Made by a program: the position numbers and the translations under genes. A DNA stretch of 55,548 nucleotides from Opitutia bacterium (lineage in GTDB: Bacteria > Verrucomicrobiota > Verrucomicrobiia > Opitutales > T3Sed10-336): positions 1 through 55,548 of the forward strand of contig PXBO01000034.1 in assembly GCA_003566885.1 (NCBI GenBank). The letters are read 5' to 3'. Under the pieces are notes generated by a model. The model ran no database searches, was not told the origin of the DNA, and saw only the letters and a program-made list of their open reading frames with translations. Positions 43,254 to 51,898 of the stretch are shown here, one piece after another. The first letter of the stretch is position 1. Each line of letters begins with the position of its first letter.

Positions 43254-45680
43254 ATGCGTATCGGATTTTTACTTTCGTTAATCCTTCTAATCGCCGTCGG
43301 CTCGATATCGGCCCAGGAGGAGGCGCGCCGATTTGTTTTTGCCGATGCCCCACCGTTGCCGGAAGAGCGAACCGGGTTTTTTCTCGGCTCTCAGGATGAT
43401 ATTCTGATCGCGGCCGGAGGCATGGATTCATCAGAGGAACTCCGCCGGGAGATTTATGTGCTAACCGAAAGCGCTGCCGAGTGGCGCCTGGCGGGTGAAC
43501 TGGCCGCTCCCCTGGCGGGCCGGGCAACGGCCAGCACTGCCGGCGGCGTGTATCTGGTTTCCGGACACGACGTGAGCGGCGCTTCGGATGAGGTTTGGCT
43601 CCTCGTGTATGAGGATGACAGGGTGACGGCCGACGAGGTAACCCGCCTCCCCGAACCCCTGCGGGATGCTACGGCCACCGGTCACCAAGACCTGCTCTAC
43701 GTCGCGGGTCGAAGCATGAACGGGGCAACCCTGGTTTTTGTTTTTGACCGGGATGATCCTGACGCCGGCTGGCATGCGGTTCCGGATCCGCCGGTCGAGG
43801 TCGGTGAACGTCCGGTATTCGCTTCCTCGCAGGATCGGGTTTACCTGCTTGGACCCGAAGGCTCCGCGAGTTACCTGCCGCGTGACGGCTGGATGGAACT
43901 GCCGGCAGCGCCCTGGTGGCCTCTTGACCCGACGAGCGCTCCTTTTGGCGTGGCCCATATTTTTGTCCCGGGCGCCGGTCCGGATGGAGAATCCGGAATG
44001 CTGCTTTACCACACCCACACCGGAACCTGGGTGGAAACGGCTGAAGCGCCGTGGGAATACGAAAGTCCCCGAGCGGTGCGGCGTTCCGGAGAGGTCATGA
44101 TTTTCGACCGCGATAACGGCACCGCGGTGGAAGTGATCAGCGGGCGAACCGGGTTTGGAATCCTCGATAGCTTGATGATCGGGGTTTACCTTTGCGGCAT
44201 GGTCGCCATGGGATTTTATTTCATCCGGCGGCGGCGCAATGCGGCCGATTATTTTCGGGGCGGTAACCGCATTCCCTGGTGGGCGGCGGGAATGAGTCTG
44301 TTTGCCACCGGAGCCAGTGCCATCAGTCTTATGTCGATGCCCTGGAAGGGCTATTCGGAGAACCTGACCTACCTAGGGATCAGCCTGTACGCGGTAATGG
44401 CCTTGCCTTTGGCGGTCTTTATCCTGGCGCCCCTGGTCCGGCACCTCGCCATTGTGACCCCGGGCCACTATATGGAGCGACGTTTTGGCCTGGGAGCCAG
44501 AATGCTGGCGGCGGGAATCTTCTGTTTTACTCAAATTGGGGCGCGGATGGGCGCCATCCTGCTGCTGCCCTCCATCGCCATTTCCGCGGTGACCGGCATT
44601 CCCATCGAATGGTGCATTGTGGTCATGGGAGCCGTGACCACCATCTACACCTACATCGGTGGTCTGGGTGCAGTGGTCTGGACCGATACCGTGCAGGGAT
44701 TCGTAATGGTGACCGCCGTGGTGGGGTGTCTGGTGCTGGCGCTTATGCGTCTCGACACTCCGCCGGGTGACGCCTGGGCCGCGTTGCAGGCGTTCGAGCG
44801 CATGGTCGTGTTCGATTTTCGTTGGGATCTGACCTATCCGACCGCATATCTCCTGTTTATTACCACGGTGGTGGGCACCTTGATGGGAATCAGCGACCAG
44901 AATTTCGTGCAACGGGTGCAGTCGACACCCAGCCTGCGGGAAACCAAGCTGGCGGTGGCCACGCAACTCGCGGTAGCGGTGCCGATCAACATTCTTTTGT
45001 TCAGCCTCGGCCTGGTGCTCTTTCTTTTTTACCGGGAACGTCCTGACCAACTCGACCCCGGTATGGCGACAGACGGTATTTTCCCCTTTTTTGTGGCGCA
45101 GGAATTGCCCGTAGGGGTTTCCGGACTGGTCATTGCGGCTTTGATGGCGGCGACCATGTCGACGATTTCCAGCAGTATCTGCGCGACGGCGAACGTGGCC
45201 ACGGAGGATTTTTTCCGCCGTTTCAAACCGAACATGACCGAGCGCGACACTGTCATCCTGGGCCGTTTTCTTACCGCTATCGTCGGCATCGCCGGTACGG
45301 GTACGGCCTTTTATCTTTCCAAAGTGGATGTGGGGTCCATCTGGGATCTTGCCCAGATGGTGATCAACGTTATCGGCAACGGTGTGGTCGGCTTTTTTGC
45401 CCTCGGTCTGCTCACCCGGCGGGCGCACCAGTGGGGTTCCATGCTCGGTGTGGTCTGCGGATTTGCGGTGATTATCTACATGCGGAATTACACCGACATT
45501 TCCTTCTGGGCGTATTCGTTTGTCGGAACGGTGGTGACCTTTGTTACCGGCTATCTTTTCAGTATCCTTATTCCGGCAAAAGAGAAGGACACCAGCGGTC
45601 TGACCGTTTTCTCTCTCCGTGAGGCGCGTCCGGAAAGCGCGGAGGCCGCCCAGCACGTGGGTCTCAACCCGAACGATTGA
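43254..45680 (+). CDS. sodium/solute symporter fused to an N-terminal Kelch-type propeller
   Basis: From the ATG at 43254 the 808-residue protein starts with a signal peptide (MRIGFLLSLILLIAVGSISA). About 290 residues of Kelch-like repeats follow (AGRATASTAGGVYLVSGHD and similar), then a sodium:solute symporter domain with about 13 membrane helices (GFYFIRRRRNAADYFRGG, LFATGASAISLMSMPWKG, GISDQNFVQRVQS). In related fusions the propeller is a mutarotase/epimerase of the NanM/YjhT kind, preparing sugar acids for uptake. Here, beside a rhamnogalacturonan lyase, a uronate-containing oligosaccharide is a plausible cargo. The ATG at 43221 is an alternative start. Confidence 0.85.
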   Translation: MRIGFLLSLILLIAVGSISAQEEARRFVFADAPPLPEERTGFFLGSQDDILIAAGGMDSSEELRREIYVLTESAAEWRLAGELAAPLAGRATASTAGGVYLVSGHDVSGASDEVWLLVYEDDRVTADEVTRLPEPLRDATATGHQDLLYVAGRSMNGATLVFVFDRDDPDAGWHAVPDPPVEVGERPVFASSQDRVYLLGPEGSASYLPRDGWMELPAAPWWPLDPTSAPFGVAHIFVPGAGPDGESGMLLYHTHTGTWVETAEAPWEYESPRAVRRSGEVMIFDRDNGTAVEVISGRTGFGILDSLMIGVYLCGMVAMGFYFIRRRRNAADYFRGGNRIPWWAAGMSLFATGASAISLMSMPWKGYSENLTYLGISLYAVMALPLAVFILAPLVRHLAIVTPGHYMERRFGLGARMLAAGIFCFTQIGARMGAILLLPSIAISAVTGIPIEWCIVVMGAVTTIYTYIGGLGAVVWTDTVQGFVMVTAVVGCLVLALMRLDTPPGDAWAALQAFERMVVFDFRWDLTYPTAYLLFITTVVGTLMGISDQNFVQRVQSTPSLRETKLAVATQLAVAVPINILLFSLGLVLFLFYRERPDQLDPGMATDGIFPFFVAQELPVGVSGLVIAALMAATMSTISSSICATANVATEDFFRRFKPNMTERDTVILGRFLTAIVGIAGTGTAFYLSKVDVGSIWDLAQMVINVIGNGVVGFFALGLLTRRAHQWGSMLGVVCGFAVIIYMRNYTDISFWAYSFVGTVVTFVTGYLFSILIPAKEKDTSGLTVFSLREARPESAEAAQHVGLNPND

Positions 45681-45707
45681 TTAGTTGGGAGGAGCGCCGG
45701 ATTGGAC

Positions 45708-45732
45708 GGCGGCACGGTTTACTCGTGCCGCC
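45708..45732 (+). terminator. hairpin after the symporter gene
   Basis: GGCGGCACG (45708-45716) and CGTGCCGCC (45724-45732) form a perfect 9-bp stem with a 7-base loop, 27 bases after the symporter stop. No T-run follows, so Rho-independent termination is uncertain. The hairpin may instead stabilise the 3' end of the mRNA. Confidence 0.4.
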
Positions 45733-45868
45733 TGGGACTGTGGCTGTACGCGAGGTGGTAAAAACCTGGCCGACCATGAACGTGCCTCCGGCTGCTGCCT
45801 TGTTGACCTTTCCTGAAGGGACCTGAATATATCCCGGGTGACGGCAGTTCAGGATATTATTCGGAAAA

Positions 45869-46876
45869 GTGTTGAAGGGCTTCATCCATAGAAACGGTTT
45901 TTTGCTTGGGTTGGTTCTGGCCGTGGCGGCCGCCTGGCTTTGGCCGGAGGTCGCTTCGGATGAAGGCCTTGTGGGGGCAGCCTGGATACGTTCGGCAGGG
46001 GTGTTTGCTATTTTTTTTCTCCAGGGGCTCGGCCTGTCGGTCCAGGCGTTGTTTCGAGGGATTTTCGATTCCCGGCTTCATATCTGTTCGCAGCTCTCGA
46101 TTTTCGTGCTGAGCCCGCTCTTGATGCTCTTGTTGCTGACCCTGGGGGCATCGGTGATCACTGACCCGGCGCTTCGGACCGGCTTCATTTACCTTGCCGT
46201 GCTTCCCACGACGGTGGCCACGGCCGCGGCGCTCACCTCCCTGTCCGGCGGAAATGTGATCGGCGCGCTGTTCAACGCCACCTTGTCCAACGTGGCCGGG
46301 GTGTTCCTGGTTCCGCTGGTGGTGTTCGCCTTCCTGATCGAGGGTAACGGGACGTCGCCCTCGTTCGCGCAGGGTTTGTCCGGGGTGGTCCAACTTATCC
46401 TGGTGCCGTTGTTCTGTGGAGTGTTCCTCCGGCGCTGGTTTGGAGACTGGGCCTTGCGAAGACGGATCGCTTTGCGGCGCGCCACTTCGGGTATCATTCT
46501 TTTTCTGGTCTACGCCGCTTTTTGTCAGAGTTTTTTGGATGCGGTCTGGGCGGAGGTTTCGGGGGGCGAGTTGACTGCTGCCCTGGCGGGTACGGCTCTT
46601 TTTCTGGGGATTCTTTCGTGCGGCGCCTGGAGCTTGGGCAGGGCTTTCCGGCTGCCGCCGGACTCACAGGTTAGCGCATTGTTCTGCGGATCGCAAAAGA
46701 CTTTGGTGGCCGGCCTTCCCATGGCGGTTTCACTCTTCGGGGCTTCGGGTGCGGGCTCTTCGGAACTGAGTCTGATCCTGATTCCGCTCCTGTGTTATCA
46801 CACTCTGCAATTGCTGCTGGCCGGTTGGCTCGTTCCCCGTTTGGACACCTGGCGCCGGCGAGAGGTGGCCAGTTGA
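45869..46876 (+). CDS. bile acid:sodium symporter family transporter (SBF-like, YfeH type)
   Basis: The 335-residue protein is almost entirely hydrophobic, with about nine or ten membrane segments. It has the SBF-like landmarks FFLQGLGLSVQAL, YLAVLPTTVATAAALTSLSGGN and FCGSQKTLVAGLPMA. Such carriers move organic anions with sodium; the substrate is unknown. It starts with GTG (or the following TTG) after CGGAAAA. It does not obviously belong to the glycan region or the iron operon on either side. Confidence 0.8.
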   Translation: MLKGFIHRNGFLLGLVLAVAAAWLWPEVASDEGLVGAAWIRSAGVFAIFFLQGLGLSVQALFRGIFDSRLHICSQLSIFVLSPLLMLLLLTLGASVITDPALRTGFIYLAVLPTTVATAAALTSLSGGNVIGALFNATLSNVAGVFLVPLVVFAFLIEGNGTSPSFAQGLSGVVQLILVPLFCGVFLRRWFGDWALRRRIALRRATSGIILFLVYAAFCQSFLDAVWAEVSGGELTAALAGTALFLGILSCGAWSLGRAFRLPPDSQVSALFCGSQKTLVAGLPMAVSLFGASGAGSSELSLILIPLLCYHTLQLLLAGWLVPRLDTWRRREVAS

Positions 46877-46892
46877 AGGCAGCATTATTATA

Positions 46893-46919
46893 ATTAGCCA
46901 GTCTATTTATAGTTGACAG
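46893..46919 (+). repeat. 27-bp motif copy A upstream of the transposase
   Basis: This stretch matches 51758-51784 at 22 of 27 positions in the same orientation, including an identical final TATAGTTGACAG. It ends 29 bases before the transposase start. A recognition site for the RAYT protein is one explanation and a shared promoter element is another. Confidence 0.5.
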
Positions 46920-46948
46920 GGCTAATGTGCGCTTGGAGGATTGGGGGT

Positions 46949-47908
46949 ATGGCTTCGCGGAGGATAAAGATTCAGGGGGATAGAAGTGCGGTTTATCATT
47001 GCATGAGCCGGATTGTGGGCAAGCAGCATTTGCTCGATGGGCTGGATCAGGAGGTGTTTCGCAAAATGATGTGGAAGCAGGCGGAGTTCTGCGGGATGCG
47101 GGTGCTTACCTATGCGGTGATGACCAATCATTTCCACATCCTGGTGCGGGTGCCGGGGGAGGTGGAGATCGATGATGGCGAACTGGTTCGACGGGTGGGA
47201 GTGCTCTATGGCGAACATCGAGCTCACATGCTGGAAGCGGCTTTGCGCGGGCCAGGAGCCGAGGGGGTGAGGGAGGAGTACGTGCGGCGCATGGGGGAGC
47301 TTTCGCAGTTTATGAAGGAGCTCAAGCAGCGTTTCTCCATCTGGTTCAACCGGCGGAGGGGGCGTGTGGGGACGTTGTGGTCGGAGCGGTTCAAGAGCGT
47401 GCTGGTGGAGGACGGGGGGAAGGCGTTGCGTACCGTGGCAGCTTATATCGATCTGAACGCGGTGCGCGCGGGGTATTGCCGGGATCCGAAGGATTACCGC
47501 TATTGCGGGTACGGGGAGGCTTGCGGCGGAGGCGGGGAGGCGCGGGAGGGGTTGTCGCATGTGATGGAGCGCGGCAACTGGCGCAGCGCCTCCTGGAAGT
47601 ACCGGATGATTCTTTTTGGGAAGGGTTATTATACCAAATCGGATGAGGAAGGGGCGGTGAGCTGGCAAGAGTGGAAGGCGGTGCACGGCCAAAGGGGTCG
47701 TCTGAGTCTGGCCGACGCGCTGCGGTGCCAGGTGCGGTATTTCAGCGAGGGGACGGTCCTGGGGTCGCGGGAGTTCGTGGAGGAGGTGTATCGGGAGCAG
47801 CGAGAGGCCTTCGGAGCCCGGCGTCGCAGCGGGGCGAGACCACTGCGGGGAGCCGAGTGGGAGGGACTGTGTGCGGTACGAGACCTCCAGAAAAATGTCA
47901 TCGCGTGA
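46949..47908 (+). CDS. RAYT-type (REP-associated) Y1 transposase-like protein
   Basis: The 319-residue protein has the HUH motif NHFHILV in the Y1 transposase fold, and the downstream block LKQRFSIWFNRRRGRVGTLW, ERFKSVLVED and VAAYIDLNAVRAGY shared by REP-associated transposases. RAYTs nick and move small palindromic repeats and usually are single-copy, domesticated genes. I start at MASRRIKIQG (46949, GGAGG upstream); upstream TTG and ATG codons are less likely. Where relatives have Tyr near the FN pair, this protein has Phe and Trp, so catalysis may be altered. Confidence 0.82.
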   Translation: MASRRIKIQGDRSAVYHCMSRIVGKQHLLDGLDQEVFRKMMWKQAEFCGMRVLTYAVMTNHFHILVRVPGEVEIDDGELVRRVGVLYGEHRAHMLEAALRGPGAEGVREEYVRRMGELSQFMKELKQRFSIWFNRRRGRVGTLWSERFKSVLVEDGGKALRTVAAYIDLNAVRAGYCRDPKDYRYCGYGEACGGGGEAREGLSHVMERGNWRSASWKYRMILFGKGYYTKSDEEGAVSWQEWKAVHGQRGRLSLADALRCQVRYFSEGTVLGSREFVEEVYREQREAFGARRRSGARPLRGAEWEGLCAVRDLQKNVIA

Positions 47909-48013
47909 TATGCAGATTTCGTTCATGAAAAGTGCCGTTGACCCTGATAGAGCAGTTGACTGTAGAGAGAATGAGACCTAGTCTTAATAATTCCCTCGGA
48001 CAATTGCTGTATT

Positions 48014-49024
48014 ATGAATAGTCGAAATCTCTTTTCTGCCGGGCGCTTCCTTGGTTTGGTTTTCCTTTTTAGTCTTTTTCTCCAGAGCGCTTTGGAGGCG
48101 CGGCCTTTGACGATTTATTCCGGACGTTCAAACGCCTTAATCGATCCCTTGGTGCGACAATTTCAGGAGGAGACGGGGATCGACGTCGTAGTGCGCTACG
48201 GTGGATCGGCGCAGTTGGCTTTGGCCCTCAGGCAGGAAGGCGTCCGCACCCGGGCCGACCTTTTCTGGGCTCAGGATTCCGGCGCTCTGAGTGCGGTCGA
48301 CAGCCGTGGGCTTTTTGCCACTCTTCCGGAAGAAATCCTGGACGGTTTGGACAACGCTTTCCGCAATTCCGCGGGCACCTGGGTGGGAACCAGCGCCCGG
48401 GCGCGGGTTTTGGCCTACGCTCCGGATCGCGTCGAGGAGGCGGAGCTTCCTGCGACGTTGGATGACCTCGCTGCCGAGCGCTGGCGCGGCCGGGTGGGGT
48501 GGGCTCCTACCAACGGCTCTTTTCAGACCTTCCTGACCGCCTTGCGCTCCCTGCGGGGGGATGAGCGGACGGCTGCCTGGCTCCGAGCGATGAGAACCAA
48601 TCGGGCTCAGAGTTATCCCAATAACTCCGCGCTGGTACAGGCTATCGCCGCAGGTGAAATCGACCTGGCCCTGACCAACCATTATTACTTGCTCCGTTTC
48701 AAACAGCGCGATCCTCAGTTTCCGGTCGCGCAGACTTCGTTCGCCGATGGCGACCCGGGAAACCTTTTGATTGTCTCCGGCATTGGCGTCATGGAGGCCA
48801 GTTCCAGGAAAGCCGATGCCCATCGCTTCGTTGAGTTCCTTCTTTCCGAGGCTTCCCAGCAGTATTTTGTGGCGCAAACCTTTGAGGTTCCCGTGCGGGG
48901 TGACCAGTCCGATACGGCCGGTCATGATTGGCAAGCAGCCGAGCGCGGGCCCGAATTGGGCCGCGATGCTCTGGAGGATTTGGAGGGGACTTTGACCATT
49001 CTCCGGCGCCTCGACCTCCTTTGA
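48014..49024 (+). CDS. fbpA: ferric iron ABC transporter substrate-binding protein (FbpA/FutA type)
   Basis: The 336-residue periplasmic protein has a signal peptide (cleavage near LEA, residue 29) and then LTIYSGRSNALIDPLVRQF, the type II binding-protein opening of the FbpA family. A Tyr pair in LTNHYYLLRF matches the iron-coordinating tyrosines of the family. A GGSAQLALAL hinge and a full C-terminal lobe are present. It heads an operon with the permease and ATPase genes. No clear Fur box was seen in the 105-base upstream gap. Confidence 0.87.
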   Translation: MNSRNLFSAGRFLGLVFLFSLFLQSALEARPLTIYSGRSNALIDPLVRQFQEETGIDVVVRYGGSAQLALALRQEGVRTRADLFWAQDSGALSAVDSRGLFATLPEEILDGLDNAFRNSAGTWVGTSARARVLAYAPDRVEEAELPATLDDLAAERWRGRVGWAPTNGSFQTFLTALRSLRGDERTAAWLRAMRTNRAQSYPNNSALVQAIAAGEIDLALTNHYYLLRFKQRDPQFPVAQTSFADGDPGNLLIVSGIGVMEASSRKADAHRFVEFLLSEASQQYFVAQTFEVPVRGDQSDTAGHDWQAAERGPELGRDALEDLEGTLTILRRLDLL

Positions 49025-50601
49025 TGGCGGTCTGGCTGAAATCTTGGCGCGAGCGGCGGGCGCCATGGATGTTTGTTCTTCCGGCGGCACTGGTGGCCTT
49101 GGCGACGCTGGTGCCGCTGGCGTACCTGATTCTCCAGGCGCTGGATGCGGAAGGTCAGGCCCTGCGGGAAATCCTTTGGCGGCGGCGCAACCTAATCCTC
49201 TTCTGGAACACCTTGCGCTTGGTGGTGGGGGTGCTTCTGGTGGCGGCGGTGATTGCCTTTCCCTTGGCCTGGCTCACCGCGCGAACGCGTTTGCCCTGGC
49301 GTTGGCTGGTGACGATGGTGGGAGTGCTTCCGCTGGCGATTCCCGGCTACGTGATGGCCTACGCGCTGCTTGGCCTGGGAGGGAATTACGGGGCGCTGGC
49401 GCAATGGACCGGTTGGGCGCCGCCGCGGCTTTCGGGTTACTGGGGGGCGGTTTTTAGCATTGGGCTTTACACGTTTCCCTACCTCTTTCTCAACCTGCGT
49501 ACGGCACTAATGGGTATGGACCCGGCGCAGGAAGACGCCGCGCGTTGTCTGGGCGCCGGATCTTTGGAAACCTTTTTCCGGGTAACCCTGCCCCAGTTGC
49601 GCCCGGCCATTCTGGCCGGGAGCCTGATTATCGGGCTTTATGTATTGGGAGACTTCGGAGCCGTGGCCCTGATGCGATTCGAAACCTTTAGCCAGGCGAT
49701 TTATACGCAATATGCGCTCGCCTACGACGCGGTGTACGCATCCTGGCTGGCGCTTCTGCTGCTGGTGTTTACCGGGGCGGTGCTGGTGATGGAAGCCCGC
49801 CTGCTGCGACGCACCCTTCTGCACAAGGTGGGTAGCGGCAATCGGGGGAAGCTCGGGTTGCTGCGTCTCGGCTGGTGGGCGATCCCGGCATGGTTTTTTA
49901 TTGGATCCGTTTTTCTGGCGTCGGTCCTGGTGCCGGTCGCCACCATCGTTTCGTGGCTCTTCCAGTACCCTGAGGGTGTTCGCTGGGTAGATGCATGGAG
50001 TGCCCTGCGCGGTTCGTTGACGGCGTCGGTGCCGGCGGCGTTTATCGCCGGAGCTCTGGCGTTGCCCATCGCCTACCTGGGGGTGCGTTATCCCACCCGA
50101 AGCACGCGGGTGCTGGAGCGTTCCGCCTACCTGGCCTACGCGACCCCCCCATTGGCGTTGGCGCTGGCCTTTACGCTATTTACCTACCGCTTTTTGCCCG
50201 GAATCTACCAGACCCTCCCGCTGTTGATAGGCGTTTGTGCGCTGCGCTATATGGCGGAATCGGTCGGCCCCATCCGCAGCGCCTTGTATCAGGCTTCCCC
50301 GCGAATGGAGGAAGCCGCACGCACTCTGGGATGTACTCCCCTAGCCGCTTTTTTTCGGGTGATTTTCCCCCTGGTGGTGAAGGGACTCGGGGTGGGGACC
50401 GCTCTGGTATTCCTGTCGGTGATGAAGGAATTGCCGCTGACGTTTTTGTTGTCGCCACTGGGATTCGAAACGCTGGCCCTGAATGTCTGGAATTTCGCCA
50501 ACGAAGCGATGTATGCCGAGGCGGCCCCATACGCCTTGATGTTGCTCGTCATTTCGCTTTTATTTGTAGGCTTGTTACTGTTTCGTGAGAGATCGACATG
50601 A
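49024..50601 (+). CDS. fbpB: ferric iron ABC transporter permease (FbpB type)
   Basis: The 525-residue protein is a duplicated permease with about 12 membrane helices and two EAA loops, EDAARCLGAGSLETFFRVTL and EEAARTLGCTPLAAFFRVIF, which dock the ATPase. The fused two-domain form is typical of FbpB/FutB iron permeases. Start and fbpA stop overlap by one base (TGATG), and a longer in-frame start inside fbpA is not needed. The C-terminus overlaps fbpC by 4 bases. Confidence 0.9.
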   Translation: MAVWLKSWRERRAPWMFVLPAALVALATLVPLAYLILQALDAEGQALREILWRRRNLILFWNTLRLVVGVLLVAAVIAFPLAWLTARTRLPWRWLVTMVGVLPLAIPGYVMAYALLGLGGNYGALAQWTGWAPPRLSGYWGAVFSIGLYTFPYLFLNLRTALMGMDPAQEDAARCLGAGSLETFFRVTLPQLRPAILAGSLIIGLYVLGDFGAVALMRFETFSQAIYTQYALAYDAVYASWLALLLLVFTGAVLVMEARLLRRTLLHKVGSGNRGKLGLLRLGWWAIPAWFFIGSVFLASVLVPVATIVSWLFQYPEGVRWVDAWSALRGSLTASVPAAFIAGALALPIAYLGVRYPTRSTRVLERSAYLAYATPPLALALAFTLFTYRFLPGIYQTLPLLIGVCALRYMAESVGPIRSALYQASPRMEEAARTLGCTPLAAFFRVIFPLVVKGLGVGTALVFLSVMKELPLTFLLSPLGFETLALNVWNFANEAMYAEAAPYALMLLVISLLFVGLLLFRERST

Positions 50602-51701
50602 TGGCGCCGCTTCTGGAAGTAAATAATCTGACCAAACGGTTCGACCGCCGATTACCGCCGGTGGTGAACGACGTCAGTTTTGCGATCGAGCCGGGAGAAA
50701 TATTTGCTCTGCTGGGGCCCAGCGGTTGCGGCAAGACGACTTCTCTGCGGATGGTTGCTGGTTTGGAATCCGTGGATTCGGGTCGTATCCGGATGGGCGG
50801 TATTCTTTTGGAAGGCAATGGCAAACCGGTCCCGGCGGAAAACCGGGGAATTGGGTTCGTTTTTCAGGACTACGCGCTGTTTCCCCATATGACGGTCAAT
50901 CGCAACGTGGGTTTCGGCCTGAGGCGTCTGCCGCGGGACGAGCGCCGTCGCAAGGTGCGGCGGGCTCTGGATCTGGTGGGCCTGAAGGCATCCGCCGAAG
51001 CCATGCCGTTCGAGCTTTCCGGCGGTCAACAGCAGCGGGTGGCCCTGGCCCGGGCTCTGGTGGCCGAGCCGAAGCTGATTCTCCTCGACGAACCCTTTTC
51101 CAATCTCGACGCCGTTCTGCGGGAAACGACCCGGGTGGAGGTCCGCAATCTGCTCAAATCGACCGGAATGACCACGCTCCTGGTCACCCACGACCAGGAG
51201 GAGGCCCTGTCGTTCGCCGACCGGCTGGTGGTGATGAACGAAGGCCGGATCGAGCAGACCGGCACACCGGAAGAGGTCTACAATCGACCGCGCACCGCCT
51301 TTGTTTCGCGGTTTCTCGGCCGCACCAATCTGATCGACGGCGAGGCCAGGGGTTGCATGGCGGAAACCGTACTCGGGCGCATTCGGCTGGATCGAACGAT
51401 TTGGGGACGGGTACTGGTGTCATTGCGACCGGAACACCTGACCCTGCGTCCGTGGGACGAGCGGGCCAACCGGCCCCCCGGTGTGATCGTCGGACGGGCC
51501 TTCAAAGGCCACGACATCACCTACCGCATCCGCTTTCCGGACCGGGAATGGCTGGTGCATACCGATAATCGGACGCAGTTCCAGACCGGAGACCGAGCCC
51601 TCCTCGCCGCCCTGGAGCCGGGAGTGGTCCTGGATGACCCTCCGGATTCGGTTGCGGTATCCACTCCTCCGGAACCGGCAGAAATCGCAGCCGGCGCCTG
51701 A
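50598..51701 (+). CDS. fbpC: ferric iron ABC transporter ATP-binding protein (FbpC type)
   Basis: The 367-residue ATPase shows Walker A GPSGCGKTT, the Q-loop FQDYALFPH, signature LSGGQQQRVALARAL, Walker B LILLDEPFSNLD and the H-loop VTHDQEEA. A C-terminal TOBE-like domain (VSLRPEHLTLRPWD) is present. It energises the iron import encoded by the two preceding genes and is translationally coupled to the permease (ATGA). Confidence 0.92.
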   Translation: MMAPLLEVNNLTKRFDRRLPPVVNDVSFAIEPGEIFALLGPSGCGKTTSLRMVAGLESVDSGRIRMGGILLEGNGKPVPAENRGIGFVFQDYALFPHMTVNRNVGFGLRRLPRDERRRKVRRALDLVGLKASAEAMPFELSGGQQQRVALARALVAEPKLILLDEPFSNLDAVLRETTRVEVRNLLKSTGMTTLLVTHDQEEALSFADRLVVMNEGRIEQTGTPEEVYNRPRTAFVSRFLGRTNLIDGEARGCMAETVLGRIRLDRTIWGRVLVSLRPEHLTLRPWDERANRPPGVIVGRAFKGHDITYRIRFPDREWLVHTDNRTQFQTGDRALLAALEPGVVLDDPPDSVAVSTPPEPAEIAAGA

Positions 51702-51757
51702 ACGCGCCTGAACGCGAATGACGCCCTGTTGCTTTGCCGCGCCTGGACTCACATATT

Positions 51758-51784
51758 ATTTGCCAGGCAAAATATAGTTGACAG
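51758..51784 (+). repeat. 27-bp motif copy B with a small hairpin
   Basis: This copy, in the 197-base fbpC to cobalamin-adenosyltransferase gap, matches copy A at 22 of 27 positions and ends in the same TATAGTTGACAG. Unlike copy A it can fold: TTTGC (51759-51763) pairs with GCAAA (51767-51771) around CAG. A RAYT substrate repeat is possible. Confidence 0.5.
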
Positions 51785-51875
51785 ATTTGGCGGTCCCGGG
51801 AGCCGTTTCAATCCGGCTTTGGCGCCTTACTGTCTTGAGGAATTTGAGGCCTGACGGTTGTATGGCGGTCAGGTC

Positions 51876-51894
51876 TTGTGCCATTCCGGCACAA
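51876..51894. other. perfect hairpin at the end of the adenosyltransferase gene
   Basis: TTGTGCC (51876-51882) and GGCACAA (51888-51894) form a 7-bp stem with a 5-base loop, just past the minus-strand stop and in the convergent gap after fbpC. A second weaker pair, CCTGAC/GTCAGG, lies next to it. Neither has a T-tract on either strand, so termination is only possible, not shown. Confidence 0.35.
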
Positions 51895-51898
51895 TTGC

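Noticed and set aside
45869-46876. Transporter as part of the pectin uptake system
   Set aside because: It belongs to the SBF/bile-acid family, is separated from the symporter by 188 bases with a hairpin, and nothing ties it to sugar transport.
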